Assembly (NCBI GenBank): GCA_946623755.1
Contig: CAMORK010000015.1
Location: 1 to 45,678 of the forward strand
Source: an uncultured Butyrivibrio sp.
Lineage (GTDB): Bacteria > Bacillota > Clostridia > Lachnospirales > Lachnospiraceae
Reading direction: 5' to 3'
Length of the DNA stretch: 45,678 nucleotides
The notes beneath the pieces are model-generated. The model saw only the letters and a program-made list of their open reading frames with translations. It was not told where the DNA came from and ran no database searches. A program made the position numbers and the translations under genes. Of the stretch, positions 33,024-43,340 are shown in pieces (position 1 is the first letter of the stretch; every line of letters begins with the position of its first letter).

Positions 33024-35237
33024 TCAATCTTTCTTATCAAAATCTTCAGGAACGTGAGAAAAAAGTCCCTGGCTCTGAACAGGCTCTGATGTCTCCTTGT
33101 CCTGCGCCTCAGGCTCTTCTACAACCTCGCGAAAATCCTGAACTTCAGGTTCTGCGCTCACCGGCTGCTCGTTAGCTGCTCCGTAGGCGTTCTCTGCCGG
33201 CTGTTCTGTAACAGGTTCTTCTTTCTTGGGCTTTTTAACCGGAACATCTTCACCAACCCTGGCTGACTCAGCCCTTGTGGCATAGATTCTTCCCTCTTTT
33301 GCCTTCTCCTGCTCTTCTTCTGTGGGTTCAGGAAGATTCTCAACCTCGCGATAAATCTTCATGAACTCCTTACCGGTGATGGTTTCTTTCTCAATAAGGA
33401 ACTGAGCAATCTTGTCCATAGCATCAAGATGCTCGCTGATGATCTTTTTGGCCTTGTCATAACACTCTGCAAGGAGCTTCTGAACTTCGGCATCTACTTC
33501 TGCGGCTGTCTGATCTGAGCAGTTAAGTACTCTGTTTCCGTCAAGATACCTGTTCTGTATAGATTCAAGCTGCATAAGTCCGAACTTATCACTCATACCA
33601 AACATGGTGATCATGCTGCGCGCCATGTTTGTCGCTTTCTCGATATCATTCTCAGCTCCGGTGGTTACTGTGTTAAAGATAACTTCCTCGGCAGCTCGTC
33701 CACCAAGGCTGACAATTATGTCATCTATGATCTCATCTTTGGTCTGAAGGAATTTCTCATCCTCGGGAACCTGCATAACATATCCGAGAGCTCCCATAGT
33801 TCTGGGAACGATTGTGATCTTCTGAACCGGTTCTGTATTCTTCTGAACCGCACTGATAAGTGCATGTCCAACCTCGTGATAAGATACGATCTTTCGCTCT
33901 GCCTTGCTGAGGATTCGGTCCTTCTTCTCTTTTCCTACAAGAACCTGCTCAACGGCTTCCATAAGATCCTGCTGGCAGACATATTCCCTGTGAGCTTTAA
34001 CGGCGTTGATGGCTGCCTCATTGATCATGTTGGCAAGGTCGGAACCTACTGCTCCGCTGGTTGCCAGGGCAATTCCCTTAAGATCGACTGTTTCATCCAT
34101 CTTGACATCCTTGGAGTGAACTTTGAGGATTTCCTCACGTCCCTTAAGGTCAGGCTTATCAACAATGATACGTCTGTCAAATCGTCCGGGTCTGAGCAGC
34201 GCCTTATCAAGGATCTCAGGTCTGTTGGTCGCACCAAGAATAAGTACACCCTTGGAGGAATCAAAACCGTCCATCTCTGAAAGAAGCTGGTTAAGAGTCT
34301 GCTCTCTCTCCTCATTGCCTCCACCGTACTTGCTGTCACGGCTTCTTCCGATGGCATCAATCTCGTCTATGAAAATAATGCATGGTGCATTCTTGCTTGC
34401 TTCATTAAACAGATCTCTTACTCTGCTGGCACCCACGCCGACATAGAGCTCGATGAAATCTGAACCTGCCAGTGAGAAGAAAGGAACATGTGCTTCTCCT
34501 GCAACAGCCTTGGCAAGAAGTGTCTTACCTGTTCCGGGAGGTCCAACAAGAAGCGCTCCCTTAGGAAGCTTAGCTCCGATCTTGGCATACTTGGATGGGT
34601 TATGGAGGAAATCCACAACTTCCACCAAAGACTCCTTTGCCTCATCTTCACCCGCTACATCCTTAAATGTAACTCCGGTCTCCTTCTGAACATAGACCTT
34701 GGCATTGCTCTTACCTACACTCAATGGTCCGCCGCCTCGTCCCATTCTCTTAAAGATGACGGAGAGAAGGAGCCACATCAGAAGAATCGGCGCGATATAA
34801 TAAAGAAGAAACGTAAGAATTGCACCTGAGCTGTCGGGAACTTCGCTTGATACCTCGACTCCCGCATCCAGCATTCTCTGAGTCAGGACACTGTCCTCTT
34901 CTGCCTTACCTGTGTAGTAAGTAACCGTGGTATATCCTGTGAGGGAATACCCAAAGCCAAGCTGGTCTTCTGCCTTTGTTTCCTTTGGATAGATGTTGAT
35001 CCTGTCGTCCTCAATAACGATCTTCTCTATCTCTCCGGCTTCTACCTTTGCAATAAAGTCGGAGTAAGAAACTTCACTGTTGGTGTTTTCAGAAAATGCC
35101 CTCAGAAAATAGGTCATGAGAAACATTGTTACCAGTGCTGCCACCAACAACAGTATTAAATTTTGTCGTCTCGGAGAATTGCCACCGCCCCCTCCGAGAG
35201 GGTTGTTGTTATTTCTTTGATTTTGATTATTGTCCAT
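33024..35237 (-). CDS. ftsH: ATP-dependent zinc metalloprotease FtsH
   Basis: This 737-residue membrane-bound AAA+ protease degrades misfolded membrane proteins and short-lived regulators. Two membrane segments lie at about 30-48 and 143-162, with the small domain between outside the cytoplasm. The AAA module shows [19 protein letters not shown] and the pore motif [10 protein letters not shown]. The zinc site reads HEVGH, a usual variant. The last 80 or so residues are an acidic, low-complexity tail ([15 protein letters not shown]...) longer than in most FtsH. The gene is divergent from pyrG, with a 109-bp shared intergenic region. Confidence 0.97.
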   Translation of the reverse strand: MDNNQNQRNNNNPLGGGGGNSPRRQNLILLLVAALVTMFLMTYFLRAFSENTNSEVSYSDFIAKVEAGEIEKIVIEDDRINIYPKETKAEDQLGFGYSLTGYTTVTYYTGKAEEDSVLTQRMLDAGVEVSSEVPDSSGAILTFLLYYIAPILLMWLLLSVIFKRMGRGGGPLSVGKSNAKVYVQKETGVTFKDVAGEDEAKESLVEVVDFLHNPSKYAKIGAKLPKGALLVGPPGTGKTLLAKAVAGEAHVPFFSLAGSDFIELYVGVGASRVRDLFNEASKNAPCIIFIDEIDAIGRSRDSKYGGGNEEREQTLNQLLSEMDGFDSSKGVLILGATNRPEILDKALLRPGRFDRRIIVDKPDLKGREEILKVHSKDVKMDETVDLKGIALATSGAVGSDLANMINEAAINAVKAHREYVCQQDLMEAVEQVLVGKEKKDRILSKAERKIVSYHEVGHALISAVQKNTEPVQKITIVPRTMGALGYVMQVPEDEKFLQTKDEIIDDIIVSLGGRAAEEVIFNTVTTGAENDIEKATNMARSMITMFGMSDKFGLMQLESIQNRYLDGNRVLNCSDQTAAEVDAEVQKLLAECYDKAKKIISEHLDAMDKIAQFLIEKETITGKEFMKIYREVENLPEPTEEEQEKAKEGRIYATRAESARVGEDVPVKKPKKEEPVTEQPAENAYGAANEQPVSAEPEVQDFREVVEEPEAQDKETSEPVQSQGLFSHVPEDFDKKD

Positions 35238-35346
35238 ATATTTTCCTACTTCCTTAAATGTCCGTTCATGCTATAATAAGAAGGATATTTTAACTATAAC
35301 ATAGAATTATATCGTGTACAATCGATTTAATCAAGGGGAGGCGAAA

Positions 35347-36960
35347 ATGGCAGTAAAATACATCTTTGTGACAGGTGGTGTTGTATCAGGACTTGGAAAA
35401 GGAATCACTGCTGCGTCGCTTGGGCGTCTTTTAAAGGCCCGCGGCTACAAAGTTACAATGCAGAAATTTGATCCTTATATCAACATCGATCCGGGTACAA
35501 TGAATCCGGTTCAGCACGGAGAGGTATTCGTTACCGAAGATGGAACAGAAACAGACCTCGATCTTGGTCACTATGAGAGATTCATTGACGAGAACCTCGA
35601 CAAGAATTCCAATGTTACCACAGGTAAGATATACTGGTCAGTACTTCAGAAGGAGCGTCGCGGTGATTACGGCGGAAGAACCGTTCAGGTAATTCCTCAT
35701 ATCACCAATGAGATAAAGAGCAAGTTCTACCGCAACTTCACAGATGATGAGACACGTATCGCCATCATCGAGGTTGGCGGAACAGTCGGAGATATTGAGT
35801 CTCAGCCATTCCTTGAGGCCATCAGACAGTTCCAGCACGAAGTAGGACATGAAAATGCAATGCTTATTCTTGTATCTCTCATCCCTTACCTTCGCTGCTC
35901 ACAGGAGATCAAGACAAAGCCCACACAGTCTGCTGTTAAGACTATGCAGGGAATGGGACTTCAGCCCGATGTAATCGTCTGCAGAAGTGAACTTGAGCTT
36001 GATATTGAGACCAAAGAGAAGATAGCTCTTTTCTGTAATGTTCCTTCAAGCCATGTACTTAACAACCTTGACCTTGAATACTTATATGAAGCACCGCTTG
36101 CCATGGAAAAAGAGCATCTGGCTCAGGTTGCATGTGAGTGCTTAAACCTTGAATGTCCCGAACCTGACCTTACAGACTGGAAGGCAATGGTTGACACTCT
36201 CTACTCACTCAAGCATGAAACAAGGGTTGCCCTTGTAGGTAAATATACTCAGCTCCACGACGCATACATAAGCGTTGTTGAAGCCCTCAAGCACGGTGGT
36301 ATTTCCAATCAGACCGCAGTTGATATCAAGTGGGTTGACTCAGAGGAAGTTACTGAGGACAATGTAGCCGAGATCCTTTCAGACGTTGACGGACTTATAG
36401 TTCCCGGCGGATTCGGCGATCGTGGTATCGAAGGTATGATAACCTCCATCAAGTATGCAAGAGAGAACAACCTTCCGTTCCTTGGTCTTTGCCTTGGAAT
36501 GCAGCTGGCAATCGTAGAGTTTGCCCGCGATGTTGTTGGTTACACAGATGCTCACTCAATTGAGTTTGATCCCAATACACAGCATCCTATGATAGCTCTT
36601 TTACCTGATCAGAACGGTGTTGAAGATATCGGCGGAACACTTCGTCTTGGTTCATACCCTTGCGTTCTTGATAAGGACTCCAAGGCTTATGAGCTCTTCG
36701 GAGATGAGAATATCACAGAGCGTCACCGTCACAGATATGAGGTTAACAACGATTACAGGAACGTACTTGTTCAGAACGGCATGAAGCTCTGCGGAATGTC
36801 ACCTGATGGCAGGATCGTTGAGATGATCGAGCTTCCGAGCAATGATTTCCACATGGCAACTCAGGCTCATCCGGAGCTTAAGAGCCGTCCAAACAGACCT
36901 CATCCTCTTTTCAAGGGATTCATTAAGGCTTCCCTTGAACACGAAAGCAAGAGAAAATAA
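35347..36960 (+). CDS. pyrG: CTP synthase
   Basis: PyrG aminates UTP to CTP using ATP and glutamine-derived ammonia. The 537-residue protein has the N-terminal synthase domain ([32 protein letters not shown]) and the C-terminal class I glutamine amidotransferase, with its active cysteine in FLGLCLGMQ and the His/Glu pair in [13 protein letters not shown] AHPELKSRP. The ATG at 35347 has GGGGAGG 7 nt upstream. An in-frame GTG at 35314 would add eleven residues but has no ribosome site. A TATAAT at 35272-35277 is a plausible -10. A terminator follows 16 bp after the stop. Confidence 0.98.
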   Translation: MAVKYIFVTGGVVSGLGKGITAASLGRLLKARGYKVTMQKFDPYINIDPGTMNPVQHGEVFVTEDGTETDLDLGHYERFIDENLDKNSNVTTGKIYWSVLQKERRGDYGGRTVQVIPHITNEIKSKFYRNFTDDETRIAIIEVGGTVGDIESQPFLEAIRQFQHEVGHENAMLILVSLIPYLRCSQEIKTKPTQSAVKTMQGMGLQPDVIVCRSELELDIETKEKIALFCNVPSSHVLNNLDLEYLYEAPLAMEKEHLAQVACECLNLECPEPDLTDWKAMVDTLYSLKHETRVALVGKYTQLHDAYISVVEALKHGGISNQTAVDIKWVDSEEVTEDNVAEILSDVDGLIVPGGFGDRGIEGMITSIKYARENNLPFLGLCLGMQLAIVEFARDVVGYTDAHSIEFDPNTQHPMIALLPDQNGVEDIGGTLRLGSYPCVLDKDSKAYELFGDENITERHRHRYEVNNDYRNVLVQNGMKLCGMSPDGRIVEMIELPSNDFHMATQAHPELKSRPNRPHPLFKGFIKASLEHESKRK

Positions 36961-36976
36961 TATTATTGCGACGATA

Positions 36977-37013
36977 AAGGCTTTCCTCTTGGCGGAGGAA
37001 AGCCTTATTTTTG
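36977..37013 (+). terminator. Rho-independent terminator of pyrG
   Basis: AAGGCTTTCCTC pairs with GAGGAAAGCCTT (12 bp, 6-nt loop) and ATTTTT follows. It also faces the end of the discoidin-domain gene. Confidence 0.9.
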
Positions 37014-37054
37014 GGTTTGGGGTTATTATGATCCGGATGAGTGTTCTGATTCGG

Positions 37055-37864
37055 TCAGTTGTTCGGATTTTGTTGCTTGGATTCCGTGCCGTAGACTTCG
37101 ATCTGGGTCAGCGCCGGGAAGGGGCTTGGGTCATCGGCTTTTATCAGGTTTCCGAGCTTGATCCATTCGATTCCCTTTCTCTTAATATCGAATATGTGCG
37201 GCTTCTGAACTTTCTTGTCCATATTTATGATCTCGCTGCTGCCGTTGGAGAAGGTAAATGTTCCCTGAATCCACCAGTTGTCGTGGGGGAAATCCGCTCT
37301 TGTGTAGAGCACGATCCTGTCTATATCCACCTTTCTTCCAAAGTCCAGCGTGATCTCTGCATCGTCCTGTCTGTTTATACCCCAGGATTCGTATGGCCAC
37401 TCGCCATGGGAAAGGGTTGCTTTGCATCCGTCTATTGCGTTACGTGCTGCAAACACGGCTTCGCCTCTGGTCTCAACGTTGGCGCTGGCATGCGGATAAA
37501 CTCCTGATACTTCATGCTGGTCAAAGGGATTAAGGGCCAGGTTTCTGTAGGCTTTAATCTCGTATTCTTCTGCCTTTCTGATAGTGACTATATGCCTGTT
37601 ACCAAAGAATGACAGGGGATTGTAGCTTGTCTTTTTCTCATAAAACGGAACAGTGAAAAGAACTGTCTCCTCTTTTATCAGTACCAACGCAGGATCGATG
37701 GTTGCATCCACCTTCACCACATAGAACTCACCGGGAGTTATTCCGGAGAACTCGATGATGTCGCCCTTCCTGTACTCTCCATCCCAGGCAAGGATTACTT
37801 CTTCCTCGCCGGTAGCTTCTGCTTTCGGAACATGGTCCCAGTCGTTATATATGCTAATCTTCAT
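37055..37864 (-). CDS. Cytoplasmic discoidin (F5/8 type C)-like domain protein of the glycan operon
   Basis: This 269-residue protein has no signal peptide. Residues about 108-260 resemble a discoidin/CBM32-like beta-sandwich: RNLALNPFD, then ETRGEAVFAARNAIDG, DAEITLDFGRKVDIDRIVLY and the ending ALTQIEVYG. Residues 1-105 are a second beta-rich domain of unknown type. Discoidin folds usually bind sugars. A cytoplasmic one downstream of intracellular lyases may bind or help process imported glycan fragments, or it may be an unrecognised enzyme. It is the last gene of the cluster but is separated from the DUF2264 gene by 321 bp filled by repeat array B, so it may not share the transcript. Confidence 0.7.
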   Translation of the reverse strand: MKISIYNDWDHVPKAEATGEEEVILAWDGEYRKGDIIEFSGITPGEFYVVKVDATIDPALVLIKEETVLFTVPFYEKKTSYNPLSFFGNRHIVTIRKAEEYEIKAYRNLALNPFDQHEVSGVYPHASANVETRGEAVFAARNAIDGCKATLSHGEWPYESWGINRQDDAEITLDFGRKVDIDRIVLYTRADFPHDNWWIQGTFTFSNGSSEIINMDKKVQKPHIFDIKRKGIEWIKLGNLIKADDPSPFPALTQIEVYGTESKQQNPNN

Positions 37865-37891
37865 ACTTTTCCTCTCTTCTGTTGGTCGCGT

Positions 37892-37920
37892 GAGTCACCG
37901 GGGACGTTTCAGTTTGACTC
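37892..37920. repeat. Second copy of the GAGTCAC-GGGGA repeat
   Basis: GAGTCACCGGGGACG followed shortly by TTTGACTC lies directly before array B and about 30 bp upstream of the discoidin gene start. It resembles the block at the 3' end of uvrC (21395-21414), read in the opposite strand. Confidence 0.5.
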
Positions 37921-37922
37921 AT

Positions 37923-38178
37923 TTTTCTTTGCCCACGGGGCACTTTTTCAACTATAGGTAGAAAGATTTAAAGGTTAAAATTTTCAAATGCCCAATTTTC
38001 TACGCCCACAGCCAGTTTTTTGTTATATGGGTAGAAAATGAAGAATCAAATTCTACGCCCACAAGCATCTTTTACTCATATAAGTAGAAAATATGTCCAA
38101 GATTACTTTTTAATCAAATTTCCTTCTACGCCCACGGAGCATTTTCCCCGCTATAGGTAGAAAATTTGATGCCTAACA
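37923..38178. repeat. Array B: four 43-bp TTTTCTAC...GTAGAAAA units
   Basis: Units lie at 37923-37965, 37996-38038, 38049-38091 and 38122-38164, each exactly 43 bp, with spacers of 30, 10 and 30 bp. The plan matches array A: the third unit again begins AATTCTAC, the first spacer shares an AAATTTT-AAA-GCC pattern with that of array A, and the same 14-mer TTTGATGCCTAACA follows (38165-38178). The array starts 7 bp beyond the stop of the DUF2264 gene and fills the gap to the discoidin gene. Confidence 0.9.
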
Positions 38179-38185
38179 CTTTGGC

Positions 38186-40228
38186 TTAAACTGAGAATCT
38201 GCCTTCGATGCCATAGAAGTCAATCACTCTTACTTCTCCGCTCTTTAAATAAATCTTCACAGGGCCGTAGCCGCCGCAGTTCTGGGAATCTGTGTATTCC
38301 ACTTTCTTTATAGGAAAGATTTCATCCTCAGTAAAATCCTCAAGTGACTCCTTGGTAATAACCTGTGAGATGAGGAAGTAGGGCTCGTACCCATACTGCT
38401 TCTCTCTGATTGTCTTGGCGTACATGACGACGGACTTTTTGCTGTCGGGATTTGTCCCTTCAGAGTCGATGCGCTCTATACTGCTCCAGCCGTCAAACAC
38501 AGTAAAGGCCATCTGCTTCTCTTTTCCCGTGTGATCATGTCCCTTAAGGACTGCAGCTCTGGCACCGTCCTTCTCCAAAAATGTGACATCTGTGCCATTA
38601 TCAGGAAAGCCAAATGCACCCAGGGTAATCTCAATCGGCCTTCTGTACATACGTATCTTGTCGGCTCTTATGATTCCGTAGGGAACAGCAAAGTCTGCCA
38701 GATCAATGGCTGTGCGCCAGTGACACTCTGTCTCCATCTCGTAGTCAAAGAACTGTCTCCTGTAGAGAACATCATCCTTTTCACCCGCCCAGTAGGTGAC
38801 ATTACCGCGAAGAACAGTATCCTCATCCGTGTACCTTATCACATACTGCTGGGATTCCACCGCTCTGTCCACGGTTGCCTCCCACGGGAATTTGGTGTTA
38901 AAGACAAGCTTGGAATAATTGTTCATACCATGCTCATCATCTTTATGCTTAACAACCTTACCTGTCCTGAGCTCTGTTATACCATTAGCTTCATGGTTTG
39001 CCATGCAAAGTCCGGGACCATCCAGCGTCCATACCTTTGTCTCATTCTCTTTAAGTTCATCCCACAGGCCGTTATTCTCCCTGGCTGTCCAGAATGGATG
39101 ATCCTCCGGAAGATGCAGGCACAAAAGAGCTTTTGCCAGCCAGAAGGGTGATTCCGCGCAGGAGTAGCCCTGAAGGAGCGGCGAAAACGGTCCGTAGAAC
39201 CCAAGAGTCGGCACGCCTTCCCACAAGAAGTCATCTCTTGTAAAAAACTGCAACAGTGATCCTGAGCAGATACGCCTTGCCTGTCCCGGATCCACTGATG
39301 GATTTCTCATCATGAGATTCCCGTCGATTGCACTGGTGGCTGCGTTTCTGTAAATCCCGCTCCTGCCCCACATATTGGTAAATCCGTCCCTGTCAAAGAA
39401 ATACGGATATGTCTTCATTAGTTCATTAGAGTTCTCTTCAAATCTCGCTGCGATAAACGGCTCTTTTTCATAGCCATACCAGTTGTTCCAGATGGCTGTG
39501 TACATGTTAAAAGCCCAGCAGGAGTAATAGTCAAAAGAATGCCCATCGCGATACCAGCCATCGCCAACGTAATAATGAAGAATATTCTCGGCGTGATCTC
39601 TCATGATATCCTCGTCGATCTCATATCCGTTCATATAAAGGAAAGCGAGATCCAGCATGTTAAAGAGCCTCCAGTTTTGGGGCACTGTGTTTGCATGTGC
39701 AAAGTCAGACAGAAAATCTGCGATCCTGTCCTTCTCCTCTTTACTGTACTTATCCCAGATTTCCTCCGCTGACATCCACAGGCAGATGACAAGAGCCGCA
39801 GTCTCCACAGTCTGCTGATAGGCAGCAAACAGATTTCCGCTCTCATCTGCGCTCTTCATATCTGTGTAGTTCAGGACGTAGTTCGCATCCCCCGGAGTTA
39901 CTGCAGAAAGTACCTGCTTTGCATAGTAGTCCCTGACATTTATTCCGTTAAGCTCAAGGTCCGGCTTGATATGCAAAAGAGGCGCAGCAATGAAAAAAGA
40001 TCTTGCCAGTCCCTCAAACACTTCCGCCTTATAGCGCCACTGAGGATGTCCCGGCTGCGGGTATGTTATCTTAGTCTCATACCTTGGCATAACCACCGGA
40101 TCTTCGATTGATTTCAGATTATTAAACACTCCGGAAAGAAGGTACTCTGCCGCTTCTATCCAGCTCTCTCTGGTAAGCCCTGTGTAAGGGCTGAGTTCAA
40201 AGTCTGTATGTTCAGGTTTAAATACCAT
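38186..40228 (-). CDS. DUF2264-family protein, probable uronate-acting glycoside hydrolase
   Basis: This 680-residue protein resembles the DUF2264 family. The N-terminal two-thirds (about 10-400) is an alpha/alpha-barrel-like region with DANYVLNYTDMKSADESG, RLFNMLDLAFLYMNG and GWYRDGHSFDYYSCWAFNMY. The C-terminal part is beta-rich. Some DUF2264 proteins are, as I recall, assigned to CAZy family GH154 with beta-glucuronidase activity, which would fit this operon, but I cannot confirm it here. No signal peptide is seen, so it acts in the cytoplasm. It lies 18 bp after the GH88 gene, and GGGGGAG precedes the ATG. Confidence 0.75.
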   Translation of the reverse strand: MVFKPEHTDFELSPYTGLTRESWIEAAEYLLSGVFNNLKSIEDPVVMPRYETKITYPQPGHPQWRYKAEVFEGLARSFFIAAPLLHIKPDLELNGINVRDYYAKQVLSAVTPGDANYVLNYTDMKSADESGNLFAAYQQTVETAALVICLWMSAEEIWDKYSKEEKDRIADFLSDFAHANTVPQNWRLFNMLDLAFLYMNGYEIDEDIMRDHAENILHYYVGDGWYRDGHSFDYYSCWAFNMYTAIWNNWYGYEKEPFIAARFEENSNELMKTYPYFFDRDGFTNMWGRSGIYRNAATSAIDGNLMMRNPSVDPGQARRICSGSLLQFFTRDDFLWEGVPTLGFYGPFSPLLQGYSCAESPFWLAKALLCLHLPEDHPFWTARENNGLWDELKENETKVWTLDGPGLCMANHEANGITELRTGKVVKHKDDEHGMNNYSKLVFNTKFPWEATVDRAVESQQYVIRYTDEDTVLRGNVTYWAGEKDDVLYRRQFFDYEMETECHWRTAIDLADFAVPYGIIRADKIRMYRRPIEITLGAFGFPDNGTDVTFLEKDGARAAVLKGHDHTGKEKQMAFTVFDGWSSIERIDSEGTNPDSKKSVVMYAKTIREKQYGYEPYFLISQVITKESLEDFTEDEIFPIKKVEYTDSQNCGGYGPVKIYLKSGEVRVIDFYGIEGRFSV

Positions 40229-40246
40229 CTTCTCTCCCCCGCGCTG

Positions 40247-41380
40247 TCAGAATATCCTAAGCGCCTTGTCATCAAGCTTCATCAGTGCTTCTATAAAGTA
40301 ATAGTCACCATAGATAATTGACATATTGTGGCCATCGCCGTGATAATCAACGGCGCAGTTGTTAAGGAGATTGTCAGTATCAAGGCCCCAACTGCATCGC
40401 TTTTCGTCCAGTGTCTTAAGAAGCTTAACAGCAGCATCCAGATATTTATCTCCTCCGTCCTCCAACTGCTGTGCCAGTTCGATAAGACCGGAAGCCGTGA
40501 TTGCTGCTGCCGTGGAATCCTCAAGGTCCACGTCTTTGGGCTGTCTGTAGTCTATCGGCACAAGGAAGCTTTCAGGCATTTCAGAAAGTACATAGTCTGC
40601 GATCTTCTTTGAGGTCTCCAGATATTTCTTTTCCCCGGTATAACGGGCCGAGAGCGCAAAACCGTAAATTCCCCAGCTCTGTCCTCTTGTCCAGGAGGAG
40701 CCTTTCGCGTATCCCTGGCCTCCAAGTGTTTCTGTCATCACGCCTGTGAAAGGATCAAAAACCACAATATGATTGACGGATCCGTCCTCTCTTACAAATT
40801 CCTTCATGGCTGTGTCCGCGTGAGCAACAGCCATCATCTTAAACCTGGGGTCCGTGGTCTCTTCTGATGCCCAGTAAAGGAGCGGAAGATTCATCATACA
40901 GTCGATGATGGCATAGCCTCTTCTGTCCACATTGTCCCAGTTGTTCCATGCTCTGATAAAGTTGCCTGCAAGGTTAAATCTTCCTGCCATGTTGTTTGCA
41001 GCCAGCATGGCCCTGTTAAGGGACTCTCCGTTCTTTTCAAGCTTGTATCTGATCACGGAAGTCGGCAGCCACTTAAAGCCATTATCGTGATCCAGCCCCT
41101 CTGAAGTCATGAGGTTCTTATCAAGCTTCTGTTCAACTCCGATGGCCTCCTGCCTGAACATCTCATTTCCTGTCAGGGCAAAGAGCTGCCACATTTCGCC
41201 GCCCCAGAAGCCGTTAGTCCACCAGCAGGGGTCAGATACGCTCTTGTCATCGAACTTTCCGTCAACTGTAGTGTATGGAATCTTGCCCAAGTTTCTCTCC
41301 GTGACAGGAACCATCTTGTCTTCTATCTTTTTAAGGGTCTTAAGGACCCATGCTCTCTCGTCATCTTTCAGAGCTCTCAT
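40247..41380 (-). CDS. GH88 unsaturated glucuronyl hydrolase
   Basis: This 377-residue alpha/alpha-barrel enzyme is of family GH88. It removes the unsaturated uronic acid left at the non-reducing end after polysaccharide-lyase cleavage. Landmarks are WWTNGFWGG (53-61), LDHDNGF with Asp99, IID with Asp160 (these match the two catalytic aspartates of Bacillus unsaturated glucuronyl hydrolase) and SWTRGQSWGIYG. GH105, acting on rhamnogalacturonan, is a related alternative. It has no signal peptide. The gene follows the heparinase II/III gene by 24 bp with GGAGG upstream, so the lyase product is its likely substrate. Confidence 0.85.
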   Translation of the reverse strand: MRALKDDERAWVLKTLKKIEDKMVPVTERNLGKIPYTTVDGKFDDKSVSDPCWWTNGFWGGEMWQLFALTGNEMFRQEAIGVEQKLDKNLMTSEGLDHDNGFKWLPTSVIRYKLEKNGESLNRAMLAANNMAGRFNLAGNFIRAWNNWDNVDRRGYAIIDCMMNLPLLYWASEETTDPRFKMMAVAHADTAMKEFVREDGSVNHIVVFDPFTGVMTETLGGQGYAKGSSWTRGQSWGIYGFALSARYTGEKKYLETSKKIADYVLSEMPESFLVPIDYRQPKDVDLEDSTAAAITASGLIELAQQLEDGGDKYLDAAVKLLKTLDEKRCSWGLDTDNLLNNCAVDYHGDGHNMSIIYGDYYFIEALMKLDDKALRIF

Positions 41381-41404
41381 TTGTATATTCCTCCGTTTTG
41401 TCTT

Positions 41405-43336
41405 TTAACTGATATGCATCCTGAGCCTGCCACCTGCGCTCATCCTGATCAAAGTCCTGTAAACTTCATGTTTCCAGGATATCTTAAGTCTCTCATCGGT
41501 TATGGGATAAGTCTGGATATCAATGACTTCTCCTCCCGACACACTTACTCTGCCAAGGCTTCCTACACTGATCACACACTCTCCCGATATGCCCTCTTCT
41601 CTCTCCGGCCTCTCATATGTCATCAGTGTCAAAAGAGCTGTCGCACTTCCGTCATACTCATCCCAAATATCAATGCCGCTTCCCTTCTCATGGGTAATGG
41701 TCCTATGGTATCTCCGGACCTCTCCATCTCCGTAAGCTCCTGCAATATCCATGGACAGCATGCTACTATCTTTTGATCCTTCGGATGGCAAACAGCATAT
41801 AACATCCCTTGCAGCAAACTCTTTTCCATCGCTCTGCATAAGGATATTACTGTCATGATAGTCCTCTGCAGCATCACTTCCAAGCCGGGATATTTTTAAT
41901 TCAGTATCATTTTTTATAAATGTAGGTACGTTATGGAACTGGGACTGCATGGTCCAGATCTCATAGCGCCTGTCGGAAAACGTCTCCCTTGTATATGTTC
42001 CAACCCCGAGATCGATGATTAAAGGCTTCCCGTCCTTATATATGGTAAAGGATCCCGCATCGTTATGGTTGTGGCTGTCTGCATTGTTTCCCGCTTTGGC
42101 GGCACAAACGTAAGTCTCATCCCTGCTGATCAATAGCCCTGTGCTCTCAAAGAATGCATCTTCGCACAGGCTTGTACTTACCGGATACCCCATCATCTCC
42201 TCATAGTTCATGGCCTGAAGCACATGGTAAAAGAGATTTATCTCTTCCTTGAGGATCCTGTCCTGATTGTCAGCCTTTCTGAAGTCAGCAGCAGCAAAAG
42301 ACGAGAGCACCTCATCTCTGCAGAGCTTTCCAAAAAGGAACTCCCTTGAAGTCCTTCTGGGACACACGGCTGCGCAGTCCGCGAAGTTCACGTATATATT
42401 GTCAGTCACATTCATCCTGACGATGTAGCTTGCAATGTTCTTTATCAGAGGTTCTTTGAATATCTCCTCAAAGCCGCTTCCTTTAAGGGCATCAGACATA
42501 AGGTACAGAGCACCGAACAGGCAAAGTCCTGCGTGGGAGTAATACTGCGCCCCCTCGTTACAGCACCCGTCGTCCCCGTACTCATCAAGGAAGAAATCCA
42601 GAGATCTTGCCGAACTCTCAAGGTACTGCTTTAGCTCTTTTTCCTCAAAAAGTCCTTCCGGCCTTGTGAGCGCACAGATAAGCACGTTCTGGATGATCCA
42701 GGGTGTCCAGTTGCACATGGGCTGCCTGCCGTCTCCCATCCACCAGAAATGCTCGGTTTCATAGGGCGTAAAAATTCTCTCTTTCAAGGCGCGTTCTATG
42801 ACTTCGCTGATATCAGAGCTCTTTTCCCTAAGGACAGGGCGAAGCAGATACTCAGCAAATGCCAAGAGTGCTCCCGTCTCAGCGGCAAAAAGATCAATTA
42901 TCGGGTGAAGGACATCGGGCATCACCTGCTGCTTCTGATCCCTGACATGTGTGTTATGGGCAGGAAGACACCATGAGCTCTCCGACAGGATCAGATATAT
43001 CCCGTCAAGGATATCCGGAAGAAATCTCTCCTTGTTCTCTGCAAGCTCCGCCATTACAAGGCTGCAGAGCTTTCTCCTTCTGGAAAAATACAGCTCCTCA
43101 AACCTTACCCTGTTTCCATTATTTGAAAACTCCAGATAGTCGGACAAGAGGATAACTGACCAGGGCTCTGCCATAGCTTTTGTGCCCTCATCTATAAGAA
43201 TATCTTTTAGCGAAGCGGGAAGTGAATCGTATTCCTTCCTGCCTGTGATGTCAGGACACAAAGAAAACGCGCACAGTGAGCGCGTTTTCTGAAAGTAGTT
43301 GTATACAAGATGTCTGTGTGAAATCTCTTTTGCCAT
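41405..43336 (-). CDS. Heparinase II/III-like polysaccharide or oligosaccharide lyase
   Basis: This 643-residue protein has an N-terminal alpha-helical toroid (about 1-370) and a C-terminal beta-sandwich with the heparinase II/III hallmark HNHNDAGSF (422-430). A Tyr/His pair in EGAQYYSHAG (261-270) fits the catalytic region. The family eliminates uronate-containing glycans such as heparin, alginate or related polymers and yields a 4,5-unsaturated uronate. There is no signal peptide, so it probably acts on imported oligosaccharides. It lies 4 bp after the second permease and upstream of GH88, a logical order. The exact glycan is unknown. Two cysteines in KTRSLCAFSLC are unexplained. Confidence 0.85.
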   Translation of the reverse strand: MAKEISHRHLVYNYFQKTRSLCAFSLCPDITGRKEYDSLPASLKDILIDEGTKAMAEPWSVILLSDYLEFSNNGNRVRFEELYFSRRRKLCSLVMAELAENKERFLPDILDGIYLILSESSWCLPAHNTHVRDQKQQVMPDVLHPIIDLFAAETGALLAFAEYLLRPVLREKSSDISEVIERALKERIFTPYETEHFWWMGDGRQPMCNWTPWIIQNVLICALTRPEGLFEEKELKQYLESSARSLDFFLDEYGDDGCCNEGAQYYSHAGLCLFGALYLMSDALKGSGFEEIFKEPLIKNIASYIVRMNVTDNIYVNFADCAAVCPRRTSREFLFGKLCRDEVLSSFAAADFRKADNQDRILKEEINLFYHVLQAMNYEEMMGYPVSTSLCEDAFFESTGLLISRDETYVCAAKAGNNADSHNHNDAGSFTIYKDGKPLIIDLGVGTYTRETFSDRRYEIWTMQSQFHNVPTFIKNDTELKISRLGSDAAEDYHDSNILMQSDGKEFAARDVICCLPSEGSKDSSMLSMDIAGAYGDGEVRRYHRTITHEKGSGIDIWDEYDGSATALLTLMTYERPEREEGISGECVISVGSLGRVSVSGGEVIDIQTYPITDERLKISWKHEVYRTLIRMSAGGRLRMHIS

Positions 43337-43340
43337 CCTA

